Positions 25,905 through 35,594 are shown, counted from the stretch's first letter. The stretch: 64,000 nucleotides of DNA from CBDUXP01 sp965371225 [NCBI: uncultured bacterium] (GCA_965371225.1 CBDUXP010000001.1:146111-210110), one strand, 5' to 3'. Program-made: numbers and translations. Notes: generated from the sequence alone by a model not told the origin.

Positions 25905-28181
25905 ATGACGGACGACGAACGGCGGGAACTCGCCGAGCTGCGCGCGACGCTGGACGCACTCCGTACCCAAGTGCAGGCGGCGGAAGCGCGCCTCCGAGCC
26001 CTGGAAGGGCCCGGCCCGGCAGCAGCAGCGCCCACACCGTCCCCGCCCCTCGCCGCGGCTGCGCCCCTGCCAACGCGTCCCGCGCGCCGCCCGCGCGCCC
26101 GGCCCATCGGTCTCGGCGCTCCCCGCCCCCCCCGCGAGCCGAGTCCCGCCGAGCGGTACGTTCGCGCGTTCCTGGCCGAGGTGAATCCGCTCAGCCTGTT
26201 CGGGGCGCTCATGCTGCTGGTGGGCGCGGCCATCCTCTTCAAGTACGCCATCGACAACAACTGGATTGGGCCCACCGGCCGGGTAGCCATGGGCATCCTC
26301 GCGGGGATGGGGTTCCTCGCCGCCGGGGAGTACTTCCAGCATCAGGCGGAAACGCGTTGGTCCGGCTGGCGCCGGTTTGCGCCGGTCCTGGTGGGCGCGG
26401 GCCAAGGCATCCTCTTCATCGCGGTGTATTTCGGCCAGCAGCAGTACGAGATCATTCCCGCGCCGCTCGCGTTCGGGCTCTACCTGGTCTTCACGGCCAC
26501 CGTCGTCGCGCAATCCCTGCGGTACAACGCCGTGGCGCTGGCCATGTGGGGGCTGGTGGGCGGATACCTGACGCCGGCGCTCGCCAGCACGGGCTCGGGC
26601 AACTACGTCTTCCTCTCCACGTACCTGCTCGTGTTGAACACGGGCGTGTTCGCGGTCGCGTACCACCGCACCTGGCAGCCGCTGAAGTGGATGGCGTTTC
26701 TCCTGACCGTGCCATACATGTTCCTGTGGGTGGCCAACTACCTGGCCGATCCGCACGGGACGCGCTGGCTCGAATTCCACTGGCTGCTGCCGTACCTCTG
26801 GGTGTTCTTCGTGTACTTCGCCGCCATCCCCACCTGGCGGAGCGTCCTGCGGCGCGAACCCATCGACCGCTTCGGCCAGGTCCTCACCATCCTGAACGGC
26901 GTGGTGCACTTCGCGTTCGCCGTGGCGCTCCTGTACGAGGATCACCGCATCTGGCTCGGCGTGGTCGCGGTGGTGGTGTCCGCGCTCTACGTGGTCATTT
27001 CGTCGCGCGTGGTGCGTCAGCCGGAGCTGGACCAGCGGGCGCTCGTCGTGTTCGCGGGCACGGCCGGTGCGTTTCTCATGCTGGCCACCCCGTTCCTGGC
27101 GCGCGGGTCGGCGATCACGCTCGTCTGGTGCGCGGAAACGGTCTTCCTCGCCTGGGTCTGCACGCAGCCGCGGTACGGGTTCCTGCGTTACCACGTGCTG
27201 GTCATGCTCGCGATCATCCTCATCCGATTGATAGCCCGGGACCAGCTGCTGAGCCCCGCGTGGTCCGGCGTGGACAAATCCTACATTCCGCTCTTCCACC
27301 TGCGCAGCTATCCCCCGCTCGCGGCGGCAGCCACGTTCGCCCTGGTGGCACGATTGCTCGCACGGGTGCCCAACCTGCGGCTCCCGCTCGGCTGGGTGCT
27401 GGCACCGGGGCTCATCGTTCTGGTGGCCGCGATGGATGGCGAGGCGTATCGCGTCGCGCGATACGTGCTGGTCCCGGGTACGCACCTGTACCTACGCGAG
27501 CTGGTCCAGGCCGGGCTGTTGGTGGGTGTGCTCGCGGCCATGTGGTTCGCGGCGATGCGCATACTCGGCGCGAGCCGGATTCCGTGGATCGCGCTGTTCG
27601 GGTTCACCGCCCTGCTGACCTTCTGGGTGCTCGATGACCTGCTCTGGCCGGTACCCTACCGGCGGATGGTCCGGGTGCTGGACCCGGACATGGGGCTCTG
27701 GTGGTTGCACGGCGGAGTGCTGTTCATGCTCCCGTTGGTAGTGCTCTTCGCGCGCCTGGTAGCGCACGTGCCGGACGGGCTCGGCAAGCTCTCGCGGGAC
27801 CAAGTGCGTGCGCTGTGTTTCGCGGCGGCTGTGGTCGTCACCATGCTGCTGATGCGTCGGGAAATTTTCGCCATCACCCATGCGCCCCCCCTCGCGGATC
27901 TGTTCCCCGATGCCGCGCGCCGATCCTGGTACCGGATGCTGCTCTCGTTGAGCTACGCCGCGCTCGCGTTCGGGATCTACCTGAGTGCGATCCGCACGGA
28001 CCTGCGCCTGCGCCTGTACGCGGCGTATAGTCTGTACGTCTTCATCGCGCTGAAAGTCATGGTGCTTGACATCGAATCCCGGAACCAGCTCTACCGCGGA
28101 TTCTCCGTGGTCGCCATGGGGCTCGTCCTGATCCTCAGCCATTACTTCGCCCAACGCCAGCGGATGCGCCATGCGCAATAG
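25905..28181 (+). CDS. DUF2339 polytopic membrane protein
   Basis: This 758-residue protein begins with a short coiled-coil (residues 5-40, ELAELRATLDALRTQVQAAE), then a Pro/Ala-rich linker. More than fifteen membrane segments follow, beginning with NPLSLFGALMLLVGAAILFKY, the hallmark of DUF2339. The family's biochemical role is unknown. It overlaps the next gene, a DUF3999 protein, by 11 nt; this pairing is recurrent in proteobacteria and suggests a two-part envelope complex. A TATTAT hexamer at 25789-25794 could be its -10 box. Confidence 0.87.
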   Translation: MTDDERRELAELRATLDALRTQVQAAEARLRALEGPGPAAAAPTPSPPLAAAAPLPTRPARRPRARPIGLGAPRPPREPSPAERYVRAFLAEVNPLSLFGALMLLVGAAILFKYAIDNNWIGPTGRVAMGILAGMGFLAAGEYFQHQAETRWSGWRRFAPVLVGAGQGILFIAVYFGQQQYEIIPAPLAFGLYLVFTATVVAQSLRYNAVALAMWGLVGGYLTPALASTGSGNYVFLSTYLLVLNTGVFAVAYHRTWQPLKWMAFLLTVPYMFLWVANYLADPHGTRWLEFHWLLPYLWVFFVYFAAIPTWRSVLRREPIDRFGQVLTILNGVVHFAFAVALLYEDHRIWLGVVAVVVSALYVVISSRVVRQPELDQRALVVFAGTAGAFLMLATPFLARGSAITLVWCAETVFLAWVCTQPRYGFLRYHVLVMLAIILIRLIARDQLLSPAWSGVDKSYIPLFHLRSYPPLAAAATFALVARLLARVPNLRLPLGWVLAPGLIVLVAAMDGEAYRVARYVLVPGTHLYLRELVQAGLLVGVLAAMWFAAMRILGASRIPWIALFGFTALLTFWVLDDLLWPVPYRRMVRVLDPDMGLWWLHGGVLFMLPLVVLFARLVAHVPDGLGKLSRDQVRALCFAAAVVVTMLLMRREIFAITHAPPLADLFPDAARRSWYRMLLSLSYAALAFGIYLSAIRTDLRLRLYAAYSLYVFIALKVMVLDIESRNQLYRGFSVVAMGLVLILSHYFAQRQRMRHAQ

Positions 28182-29469
28182 CCTCGCCCTCGCCCTGTGC
28201 GTCCTCTCCTTCGCCGGTGCCGCCTGGGGCAAGACCACGGTCGCGCGGCGGGCGCCCAGCGATTTCCACCGCCTGGCCGAGGTGGACGCGCCGGCCCTGA
28301 CGCCGGGGGAAGCGTATGCCGTCTCCCTGTCGTACGACGCAATCGCGATGCTCCGATTCAAGGGCGAGCTGCGGCTGTTCGACAGCCGCGGGGTGGAAAT
28401 TCCGTCGGTCATCCACACGCGGAAAGAGCGGCGCACCGTCAGCCGTTCACTCACGATCTACGACTCCGCGTGGGAACCGGGGCTCATTCAGACGCTGGCC
28501 GTGGATCGGGGCGCCGCCGCCCGCGAGGCGATCAATGAATTCACGCTGACGATCACCGATCGCCAGTACAACGCCCGCGTGCAGGTGCACGGGCGCGACG
28601 GGGACGAGGAGTGGCGCATCGTGCGGGACAACCTGCACCTGATCCGGCACGCCATTCCCGCGGAAAACATTCGGTACACGCACAACACCCTGCGGGTGCC
28701 CCTGTCGCGCTTTCGCTACTTCCGATTCCTCATTGCCGCGTCGGGCCGCACCGGACCGCTGACCGTCACCGGCGTTGCGGTGCAGCAGATCATGCCGGAC
28801 CCGGACGCGTTCCTGCGACGCGAGGTGTTCCCCGTACGGTGGACCAACCCGAAGGACCCGGACGAGCGGCGGGAGTATTGGCTGTTCGACCTGGGGGCGA
28901 CGTACCTGGGCATGACGGAACTGCACCTCCAGTTCGGGGACGGTGACTTCGCCCGGCCGGCGCGCCTCCAGGCGTGGGATCCCAAACGCAAGCGTCCGGG
29001 CCGCCACCTGGCACGGGCCATGCTCTACCGCTACGGGGACGACAGCCAGACGGCGCTCAAGGGCTTCGCGGCGGACGCGCAGCGCCTGGTGCTCGTGATC
29101 GACCACGGCGACAACGCGCCGCTGCCGCTCACCGGGGCCACGGCGGCGCGCCCGAAGCTGGAGGTGCGGTTCCTGGCGGAGGGCGGTATCACGCCGCCCC
29201 TGCGCCTGTACGTGAAGCCAGACGAGGCCCGTACGCCGAACTACGACCTGGCGAAGCGGCTCGCGAAGCGCAAGGACGTGCAGTACACCGCGTTGGCCCA
29301 CGGCATCGTGATCGAGAACGCCGGGTACGCCGAACCGATCCCGCCCCTCAGCGAGCGCGTGCCGTACCTGCTGTACGCCTTTGTCGTGCCGGTCGTGCTC
29401 CTCATGGGCTGGTACATCGCCCGGGTGGTGAAGGCGGGGGTGCCGGCGGATCCGCCGCCCGCGGGCTAG
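28171..29469 (+). CDS. DUF3999 envelope protein
   Basis: A signal peptide (residues 1-20, ending AAWG) precedes a beta-rich periplasmic body of about 370 residues. One C-terminal membrane helix (PYLLYAFVVPVVLLMGWYIA) and a short proline-rich tail follow. This topology matches DUF3999 proteins that accompany DUF2339 membrane proteins. Function is unknown. The Ig-like or carbohydrate-binding look of the beta region is only an impression. The start lies inside the end of the DUF2339 gene, so translation is likely coupled. Confidence 0.82.
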   Translation: MRNSLALALCVLSFAGAAWGKTTVARRAPSDFHRLAEVDAPALTPGEAYAVSLSYDAIAMLRFKGELRLFDSRGVEIPSVIHTRKERRTVSRSLTIYDSAWEPGLIQTLAVDRGAAAREAINEFTLTITDRQYNARVQVHGRDGDEEWRIVRDNLHLIRHAIPAENIRYTHNTLRVPLSRFRYFRFLIAASGRTGPLTVTGVAVQQIMPDPDAFLRREVFPVRWTNPKDPDERREYWLFDLGATYLGMTELHLQFGDGDFARPARLQAWDPKRKRPGRHLARAMLYRYGDDSQTALKGFAADAQRLVLVIDHGDNAPLPLTGATAARPKLEVRFLAEGGITPPLRLYVKPDEARTPNYDLAKRLAKRKDVQYTALAHGIVIENAGYAEPIPPLSERVPYLLYAFVVPVVLLMGWYIARVVKAGVPADPPPAG

Positions 29470-29493
29470 CCGGGCTGCGCCGGCCCACCCGGA

Positions 29494-29499
29494 TATACT
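29494..29499 (+). promoter_or_regulatory. TATACT -10 box upstream of amidohydrolase
   Basis: TATACT followed by a G/C-rich discriminator lies 38 nt before ATG 29538. The same hexamer recurs before the SDR gene and the two SGNH genes. No TTGACA-like -35 is seen at the usual spacing. Confidence 0.4.
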
Positions 29500-29537
29500 G
29501 GTGCCGCGAGGCCGGTCGGCCCGCAAGGAGTGGGGGC

Positions 29538-30731
29538 ATGAGCACGAACGGCACGCCAATCATCGACGCGGACGGCCACTTCATGGAAGTCCACGAAACG
29601 TGGACGACGCACCTGGGTCGCGCCTTCTGGGACCGGCGCATCGACGTGGTGGAGGATGCGGATGGGGTGACCTGGTCGTGTATCGGCGACCGCAAGCTGC
29701 GAACGCTCGGCCGGATGGATCCCGGCACGATCAAGGAAGAAGGCAAACAGGCGGCCGAAGCGCGGAAGCGCGGCCTGAGCACGCAGGGGCGGGCCCACGA
29801 CCAAGGGGGCGGGCGCACCTACATGGAGTCGCTCCAACCCGGCGCGTATCAGCCCGCACCGCGGGTCGCGATGCTCGACGAGATGGGCATCGACAAGCAG
29901 ATTATCTTCCCCACCATCGGGCTCAGCGTGTACAAGGCCCTGTGGGACGACCTGCCCGCACTGTATGCGAACTTCAGCGCGTACAACCGGTGGGTCGCAG
30001 AGTTCAATAGTCACGCGCCCGACCGCCTGTTCGGCGTCGGACAGTTCAGCTTGGAGGATCCGGCCTGGGCCGCGGCGGAAGTCGGGCGCTGCGCCGCCGA
30101 AGGGATCAAGGCGATCATGATCCCCGCCGCGTCCACCACGCGCGACGTCCCCATCTTCCACGAGAGCCACGACCAGGTTTGGCGGGCGTTCGTCGAGCAC
30201 AACGTGGCGGCGGTGTTTCACATCGCGACGCACAAGCGCCCGCTCCCCATGGAGTGGTACGACGGGGATGACGCGCCGAGCAACAAGGCTATGGACCTGG
30301 TGTTCCAGTACCTGCCGGCGGCGACGACGTTGACGGCGCTCATTGCCCACGGCAAGCTGGAGCAATTCCCCGAGCTGCGCATTGGCGTCATGGAGCTGAC
30401 CGGGCGGTGGGTGCCCGAGTGGTTGCGGCTCATGGACATCAACCTGAAGTACCACGCGATCATCGGCGGCGGGGGCCTGCCGAAACGCTCCATGAAGCCG
30501 AGCGAGTACTTCCACCGGCAGGTGTGGGTCAGCCCGTTCGCGTGGGAGAGGATCGGCGATTGCGTGGAGAAGGCGGGGCCGGACACGTTCATGTTCTGCA
30601 GCGACTGGCCCCACCCCGAAGGCAGCAAGAATCCGGTGCCCGACTTCCTGAAAGCCATCAGCCAGGTGGACGATCCCGCCCGCACGGCGATCATGGGGGG
30701 CAACGCCGCTGCGCTGCTGGGGATCAACTGA
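29538..30731 (+). CDS. Amidohydrolase family 2 protein
   Basis: This metal-dependent TIM-barrel hydrolase or decarboxylase (PF04909) carries PIIDADGHFMEV near the N-terminus, where the family's first metal ligands sit. Further on are VAAVFHIATHKRP and MFCSDWPHPEGS, with the conserved late Asp. At 397 residues it matches the group often annotated as amidohydrolases in aromatic or xenobiotic degradation clusters. AAGGAG at 29525-29530 is an excellent ribosome-binding site for ATG 29538. It lies 3 nt before an ACAD10-like kinase gene, suggesting a shared catabolic role. The substrate is unknown. Confidence 0.85.
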   Translation: MSTNGTPIIDADGHFMEVHETWTTHLGRAFWDRRIDVVEDADGVTWSCIGDRKLRTLGRMDPGTIKEEGKQAAEARKRGLSTQGRAHDQGGGRTYMESLQPGAYQPAPRVAMLDEMGIDKQIIFPTIGLSVYKALWDDLPALYANFSAYNRWVAEFNSHAPDRLFGVGQFSLEDPAWAAAEVGRCAAEGIKAIMIPAASTTRDVPIFHESHDQVWRAFVEHNVAAVFHIATHKRPLPMEWYDGDDAPSNKAMDLVFQYLPAATTLTALIAHGKLEQFPELRIGVMELTGRWVPEWLRLMDINLKYHAIIGGGGLPKRSMKPSEYFHRQVWVSPFAWERIGDCVEKAGPDTFMFCSDWPHPEGSKNPVPDFLKAISQVDDPARTAIMGGNAAALLGIN

Positions 30732-30734
30732 GCG

Positions 30735-31811
30735 ATGACGGAGCAGACGCAGGCGGACCGGGAACTCGTTCCCGTCCGCGAGGGGCTTGAATTCGATTTC
30801 GCCGCGCTCCGGGGGTGGTTCGACGGCAACGTGCCGGATTTCCCGGGCGGCGAGTTGGAAGTCCTGCAGTTCGGCGGCGGGCAATCTAATCCCACGTTCA
30901 GCATTCGCGCGGGGGGCGAGGAAGTGGTGCTGCGCAAGCAGCCGCCGGGCGACCTGCTGCCGACGGCGCACGACATGGCCCGTGAGTTCCGCGTCATGTC
31001 GGCCATGCACAAAGCCGAGGTGCCAGTCGCACGGCCCATCGCCATGTGCACGGACCGCGCGGTCATCGGCACGCAGTTTTATGTCATGGAGCGCAAGCAC
31101 GGGTTCGTCGTGCGCGAGGCGATCACGCCGGAGATCGAGAGCGAGGAGATGCGGCGAAAAATCAGCTTCGGGCTGATCGATGCCGCGGCGAAGGTGCACG
31201 GCGTGGACTACGAGGCCCATGGGCTCGCGGACTTTGGCAAGCCCCACGGCTATGTGGCGCGGCAGGTGAAACGCTGGTGGTCGCAGTACGAACAGTCACA
31301 GACGCGGGAGATCGCGGTGGTCCCGCAACTGCGCGACTGGCTGATGGGGCGGCTGCCACCGGACAGCGAATCGCGGGTAGTGCACGGGGATTTTCGCGTC
31401 GAGAATGTGATGTATGCCGATGACGGCACGGGCCGCGTGACCGCGATCATGGATTGGGAGATCAGCACCCTCGGGGATCCGCTCTGCGACCTCGGGTATT
31501 CCATGGCGTACTGGCTACAGGGCGAGCGGGAGTCGTTGCAGAGCATGCTCATCCCCAACGTCACGCTCGAGCCGGGCTTCCCCACGAAGACCGAAATGAT
31601 CGCGTACTACGAAGAGATCACCGGCCGCACCATGACGAACTTGGAGTACTACGAAGCGTTCAGCTTCTTTCGCCTGGCGTGCATCGCCCAGGGCATCATG
31701 AAACGCTACCTCATCGGCCAGGCCAAGCACCCGCGCGCGAAACTCATCGGTGAAGCAACGGAGATGATTGCGCAGGCGGGATGGACCATCGCGGAGAAGT
31801 CCGGCCTCTGA
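30735..31811 (+). CDS. Aminoglycoside-phosphotransferase-fold kinase (ACAD10/11-like)
   Basis: This 358-residue APH-fold phosphotransferase has LQFGGGQSNPTFSI as the nucleotide loop, VVLRKQPPG with the ATP-contacting lysine, RVVHGDFRVENVMY as the catalytic loop and AIMDWEISTLGDPLCDLGY as the metal-binding segment. In human ACAD10/11 this fold phosphorylates 4-hydroxyacyl-CoA. Stand-alone bacterial versions sit beside acyl-CoA dehydrogenase and hydratase genes. An enoyl-CoA hydratase follows downstream here (34114), so a role in hydroxy-acyl-CoA catabolism is a reasonable guess rather than a demonstrated function. Confidence 0.83.
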   Translation: MTEQTQADRELVPVREGLEFDFAALRGWFDGNVPDFPGGELEVLQFGGGQSNPTFSIRAGGEEVVLRKQPPGDLLPTAHDMAREFRVMSAMHKAEVPVARPIAMCTDRAVIGTQFYVMERKHGFVVREAITPEIESEEMRRKISFGLIDAAAKVHGVDYEAHGLADFGKPHGYVARQVKRWWSQYEQSQTREIAVVPQLRDWLMGRLPPDSESRVVHGDFRVENVMYADDGTGRVTAIMDWEISTLGDPLCDLGYSMAYWLQGERESLQSMLIPNVTLEPGFPTKTEMIAYYEEITGRTMTNLEYYEAFSFFRLACIAQGIMKRYLIGQAKHPRAKLIGEATEMIAQAGWTIAEKSGL

Positions 31812-34111
31812 ACGCCGCACCCGCCGCATCGGCCCCGACCGCTGCGCCTGTCGCCCGCTGGGCCGATCGCGCCGCGCTCGGGGCGTTCTTCATCTGGGCC
31901 GCGGTCTACGCCACGCGCCGGCTGGGCGGCGCCGACTACTGGTGGCACCTGGCGTTCGGCCGCTACGTCTGGGAGCACCGGGCGCTGCCCGAGGTGGATG
32001 TGTTCACCTTCACGCACCATGGCGCGCCCTGGGTCAACGTCTCCTGGCTCGCGGACCTGCTGCTCTACGGGTTCTACAGTCTCGGCGGCGTGGCGGCGAT
32101 GGGCGCGCTGGTCACCATCCTCATACTCGGCAGCCACGTGGTCATGGCCGGCGCGAGTCACCGCGCGGGGCGCAGCATCCTGTTCATCCCTGCGGCCGCG
32201 CTCGCCCTCGGCCTCCACTGGGGCCGCTTCGTGCTCCGCCCGTTCCTCATCTCTTCACTGCTCACCGCGACGGTGATGCTTCTTATCGAACGCGATCGGC
32301 GGCGGTCCGCGCGCGGCGAGCCGACACCGGGCCGCGCACTCTGGCTGCTGGTCCCGCTCGCGTGGTTCTGGGCATGCAGCCACGGGGCGTTCGTGATCCT
32401 GTACGGGCTCATCGGCGCGTACGGCCTGGAAGTGCTCTGGCAACAGCGCCCGGCGCGCGACGCCGACGCTGGCGCGCGCACAGCATGGCGGCTTCGATTC
32501 CGGAAGCTGGTGCTGCTCGGCATGGCGTGTGCGGTCGCAACCGTCGCGCAACCCTACGGATTCACGGCGTTCGGACGCATCGCCGCCATGATGGGCAGCG
32601 AGGTGTGGCGCACCGCCATCGGCGAGTGGCAGCACACGTGGGAGTACGCCGCGCGCAGCCCGCAACTGGCGATGCAGTGGTACGGCTTGTGGGCGTTGAT
32701 CCTGGTTAGTTTTGTCGCGGCTGGGCGTCGCGGCAGTCTCTTCCGGGGTTGCGTGGTGGCGGGCATGGGGGTGCTCGCCTTCGACGCCGTGCGCCACCTG
32801 GACATCTTTCTCTACATCGCCGTCCCCGCCGTAGCGTGCAACTTCCATGACGCCTGGGAAGCGCGTGGGGCGCGCGTGCGCGAGTGGTTGCGCGCACGCG
32901 GGGTGCGCACGGTCGGTTTCGCGCTCGGGTGGGCCGTCCTCGTCGCCGGCGCGTGCGGCTTTGCCGCGTCACGCTACGTGGTCGGCACCTACGTCCGTGG
33001 GGACGCGCAGGGGCGCGTGCGCGCATGGGCTACCGCGCCGGGCGCCTACCCGGCACAACCCATGAGCCTGCTGCTTGCCCGCCCCACCAGCGGCCGCGTG
33101 TTCAACTCGTTCGAGCACGGCGGCTACGTCTTCTGGCGCCAGTATCCCAAACCAGTCTTTATCGACAGCAAAGGCCTGGACGAACGGCAGTTCCTCGACT
33201 ACGTGGACATCCTGAATTCGCACGAGGCCTTTCAGGCCGCGACGGAGACGCACAACCTGCGCGCGGTGGTCATGCCCCTGGCTCCGCGCTGGGCGGACTT
33301 GTACGTGCGCCTGCAGGCCGACCCCGCGTGGCGGCTGGAACTGCTGAGCCCTGACGGGTACCTGTTCACGCGCCGGCAGGGCACCGCGCCATCCCCATCG
33401 CCCGAAGGAGATCTGGCGACGTTCATCCCGCCGCCGGTAGGACTCGTGGACGCAGGCGCCGCGCGCGTGGCCCCGAACCCCATCGATGCCCGGGCCATGG
33501 GGCAATTCCTGACCGCCGCCGGCATGCCCAAGCACGCCGCGGTCGCCTATGGTACGGGCATCAAACTGAGTCCGCACCACGCCCCCACCCGCCTGGACTA
33601 CGCCAATCTCCTGGTGGACCTCGGCCACGGGAGCGCTGCGCTGGCGGCCGTCGAAGGGGTCGATCGGCGTGCGGGCCGCGACGTGGCAGCCGCAGCCAGC
33701 CTCGTGCGCGCGCGGGTCGCGCAAACGGCCGGCGACCTGACGTCAGCGGTGATGCACGCGGAAGCGGCGGGCCGCGCGGCGGGAGAACCCGGTTTCGAAC
33801 TGCGGCTGCAGTTACGCCTCCAGCAGGGGGACGCTGCGGGTGCCGTCGCGGAAGGCCGCCGCTGGGTGCGGCGCTATCGCCGTTCCGCGACCGCGCGAAA
33901 CAATCTGGCCGTGGCCCTCAACACGAACGGGGACTCCGACGCGGCGCTCCGCGCGATCGGGCGGGCGGGGGAATTGGCCCCGGCGCGCGGCGATATACAG
34001 TACACGCGCGGGCTGATTCTGCAGGGCGCGGGCGATGCGGCTGGTGCGGCGGAGGCATTTGCCGCGGCCCGTAGGATGGGGTTCACGTCCTCGGAGGACG
34101 GGGGGAGGTAG
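31781..34111 (+). CDS. Polytopic membrane protein with C-terminal TPR-like repeats
   Basis: Residues ~25-400 form about nine membrane segments with a loop, DYWWHLAFGRYVWEH, reminiscent of the GT39/GT83-like glycosyltransferase layout. A soluble segment follows (VFNSFEHGGYVFWRQYP, FIDSKGLDERQFLDYVDI). From about residue 555 to the end there are helical repeats (LVRARVAQTAGDLTSAVMHA, ARNNLAVALNTNGDSDAALR) that look like TPRs. ATG 31781 overlaps the previous gene by 31 nt. A CTG at 31808, exactly overlapping that stop and preceded by GGAGAAG, would fit the 4-nt overlap pattern common here. Function is unknown. Confidence 0.7.
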   Translation: MDHRGEVRPLNAAPAASAPTAAPVARWADRAALGAFFIWAAVYATRRLGGADYWWHLAFGRYVWEHRALPEVDVFTFTHHGAPWVNVSWLADLLLYGFYSLGGVAAMGALVTILILGSHVVMAGASHRAGRSILFIPAAALALGLHWGRFVLRPFLISSLLTATVMLLIERDRRRSARGEPTPGRALWLLVPLAWFWACSHGAFVILYGLIGAYGLEVLWQQRPARDADAGARTAWRLRFRKLVLLGMACAVATVAQPYGFTAFGRIAAMMGSEVWRTAIGEWQHTWEYAARSPQLAMQWYGLWALILVSFVAAGRRGSLFRGCVVAGMGVLAFDAVRHLDIFLYIAVPAVACNFHDAWEARGARVREWLRARGVRTVGFALGWAVLVAGACGFAASRYVVGTYVRGDAQGRVRAWATAPGAYPAQPMSLLLARPTSGRVFNSFEHGGYVFWRQYPKPVFIDSKGLDERQFLDYVDILNSHEAFQAATETHNLRAVVMPLAPRWADLYVRLQADPAWRLELLSPDGYLFTRRQGTAPSPSPEGDLATFIPPPVGLVDAGAARVAPNPIDARAMGQFLTAAGMPKHAAVAYGTGIKLSPHHAPTRLDYANLLVDLGHGSAALAAVEGVDRRAGRDVAAAASLVRARVAQTAGDLTSAVMHAEAAGRAAGEPGFELRLQLRLQQGDAAGAVAEGRRWVRRYRRSATARNNLAVALNTNGDSDAALRAIGRAGELAPARGDIQYTRGLILQGAGDAAGAAEAFAAARRMGFTSSEDGGR

Positions 34112-34113
34112 TT

Positions 34114-34893
34114 ATGTACGACACACTGGAACTGGAGCGGGACGGCGCGATCGCGCACGTGTGGCTGAACCGGCCGGAGAAATTAAACGCCATCAACAGC
34201 ACGATGCTCAAGGAGATCGTGCAGGTGTGCGACGCGCTCCAGCAGATGCCGGACGTGAGCGTGGTGGTGTGGGGCGGCCGGGGCCGGGCGTTCAGTGCGG
34301 GGGCAGACTTCACCGCGCCCCCCGGCGGGACGGGCGCGCAGGCGGCGACGAACGCGCGGGCCCAACGCTACGCGGGCCAGATTGGCCGGCGCGCCACGGA
34401 GGCAATAGAATCCCTGGAAGCGACGACAATTGCTCGCGTACACGGCTGGGCCGTGGGCGGCGGGTTGGTCCTGGCGTTGGCGTGTGATTTCCGCATCGCC
34501 GCGGCATCGACCACGTTCTGCATCCCGGAAGTGGACTTGGGCATTCCGCTCATGTGGGGCGCAGTGCCGCGGCTCATCCAGTGCGCGGGCCCGACGAAGG
34601 CGCGGGAGTGGATCCTGCTGTGCGACCGTTTTCCCGCCGCCGAAGCGCAGCAGCACGGGCTGCTGAACGCCGTCGTGCCGGACGACGACCTGGACGGCAC
34701 CGTCCGCGAGTGGGCCCAACGCCTGGCGGCGAAAGATGAATTGGCGCGGCACGTGACGAAGACCCAGTTCCGCGCGTACGGACGCCGTGCACTCCTGGGC
34801 GACCTGACGGAGTGCGATGCCGACGCCATTCTGATGGGCGGCCGGATGCGGCGGCCGGCGGGTGGTGACGCTGGGGACGGCGAGGGGCCGTAA
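34114..34893 (+). CDS. Enoyl-CoA hydratase/isomerase family protein
   Basis: This crotonase-fold protein of 259 residues has RPEKLNAINSTML early, the oxyanion-hole segment GRGRAFSAGADF, and HGWAVGGGLVLALACDFRIAA. The first catalytic glutamate of true hydratases (after GGG) is Val/Leu here. The second is kept in FCIPEVDLGIPLMWG. It may therefore be an isomerase or another crotonase activity rather than a classic hydratase. It starts 3 nt after the TPR membrane protein and shares an operon with the ACAD10-like kinase. Confidence 0.86.
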   Translation: MYDTLELERDGAIAHVWLNRPEKLNAINSTMLKEIVQVCDALQQMPDVSVVVWGGRGRAFSAGADFTAPPGGTGAQAATNARAQRYAGQIGRRATEAIESLEATTIARVHGWAVGGGLVLALACDFRIAAASTTFCIPEVDLGIPLMWGAVPRLIQCAGPTKAREWILLCDRFPAAEAQQHGLLNAVVPDDDLDGTVREWAQRLAAKDELARHVTKTQFRAYGRRALLGDLTECDADAILMGGRMRRPAGGDAGDGEGP

Positions 34894-34940
34894 GCCCTTG
34901 CCCCCTTGCGTCTTGTGGGGGTAATGTAAAACTAGGTGTA

Positions 34941-35210
34941 ATGCTCAGCTGCGAGGCTGTCAAACAGCTCATTGAACAAGCGCTCCCCGGGGCCGAGGCC
35001 CGGGTGCAAACCTTTGGCGGCGGGGCGGATCACTTCGAGGCCGTAGTAGTGGCGCCACAGTTCGAGGGCTTGTCGATGGTCAAGCAACACCAACTGGTCT
35101 ACGCACCGGTGCAGACGCACCTCCAGAGCGGGGCGATGCATGCCCTGGGCCTGAAGACGTACACGCCCACGGAATGGGCCGACACCCACAGCGGCCCGGC
35201 CGGCACATAA
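34941..35210 (+). CDS. ibaG: BolA/IbaG family protein
   Basis: This small alpha/beta protein (89 residues) has the BolA fold. The visible pattern is GGGADHFEAVVVAPQFEG, then SMVKQHQLVYAP and HALGLKTYTPTEWA, which is closest to E. coli IbaG. BolA-type proteins bind a [2Fe-2S] cluster together with a monothiol glutaredoxin, and such a gene follows directly, so the pair should act in iron-sulphur cluster handling. Confidence 0.88.
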   Translation: MLSCEAVKQLIEQALPGAEARVQTFGGGADHFEAVVVAPQFEGLSMVKQHQLVYAPVQTHLQSGAMHALGLKTYTPTEWADTHSGPAGT

Positions 35211-35221
35211 TCGAGGAACCC

Positions 35222-35560
35222 ATGTCAGATCTCGCTACCCAAATTCGCGACGCCATCACCGAACACAAAATCTTGTTATTCATGAAGGGCACGCCGGAGT
35301 CTCCGCAATGCGGTTTTTCCGCCACCGTGATTGATGTGTTGAAGCAGTACGGCAAACCCTTCGCCTCGTGGAACATTCTGGAAGACCCCGCCGTGCGCCA
35401 GGAATTGAGCGCGCAATCCGCCTGGCCCACCATCCCGCAGTTGTTCATCAATGGCGAGTTCGTCGGCGGCTGCGACATCGTGCGGGAATTGCACGCCCGC
35501 GGCAAAATCCAAGCGCTGATCGATTCGGCCTTCGCCGAAGAAGAAGCGCCCACCGGCTAA
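35222..35560 (+). CDS. grxD: Monothiol glutaredoxin (Grx4/GrxD type)
   Basis: This 112-residue monothiol glutaredoxin delivers or stores [2Fe-2S] clusters. The signature CGFS active site is in SPQCGFSATVIDVL, followed by WPTIPQLFINGEFVGGCDIV, the glutathione-binding TVP-like and GG motifs. The start at 35222 is preceded by GAGGA; an upstream open frame from 35174 overlaps the BolA gene and adds non-homologous residues. It forms a conserved partner pair with the BolA-like gene. Confidence 0.95.
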   Translation: MSDLATQIRDAITEHKILLFMKGTPESPQCGFSATVIDVLKQYGKPFASWNILEDPAVRQELSAQSAWPTIPQLFINGEFVGGCDIVRELHARGKIQALIDSAFAEEEAPTG

Positions 35561-35569
35561 CGGGGGGGC

Positions 35570-35585
35570 GCGCCCGGCAGGGCGC
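35570..35585. terminator. Hairpin between convergent genes
   Basis: GCGCCC (35570-35575) and GGGCGC (35580-35585) form a 6-bp stem with a GGCA loop in the 34-bp gap between the glutaredoxin stop and the converging epimerase stop. No T-run follows on either strand. Confidence 0.4.
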
Positions 35586-35594
35586 AGCCTCGGC

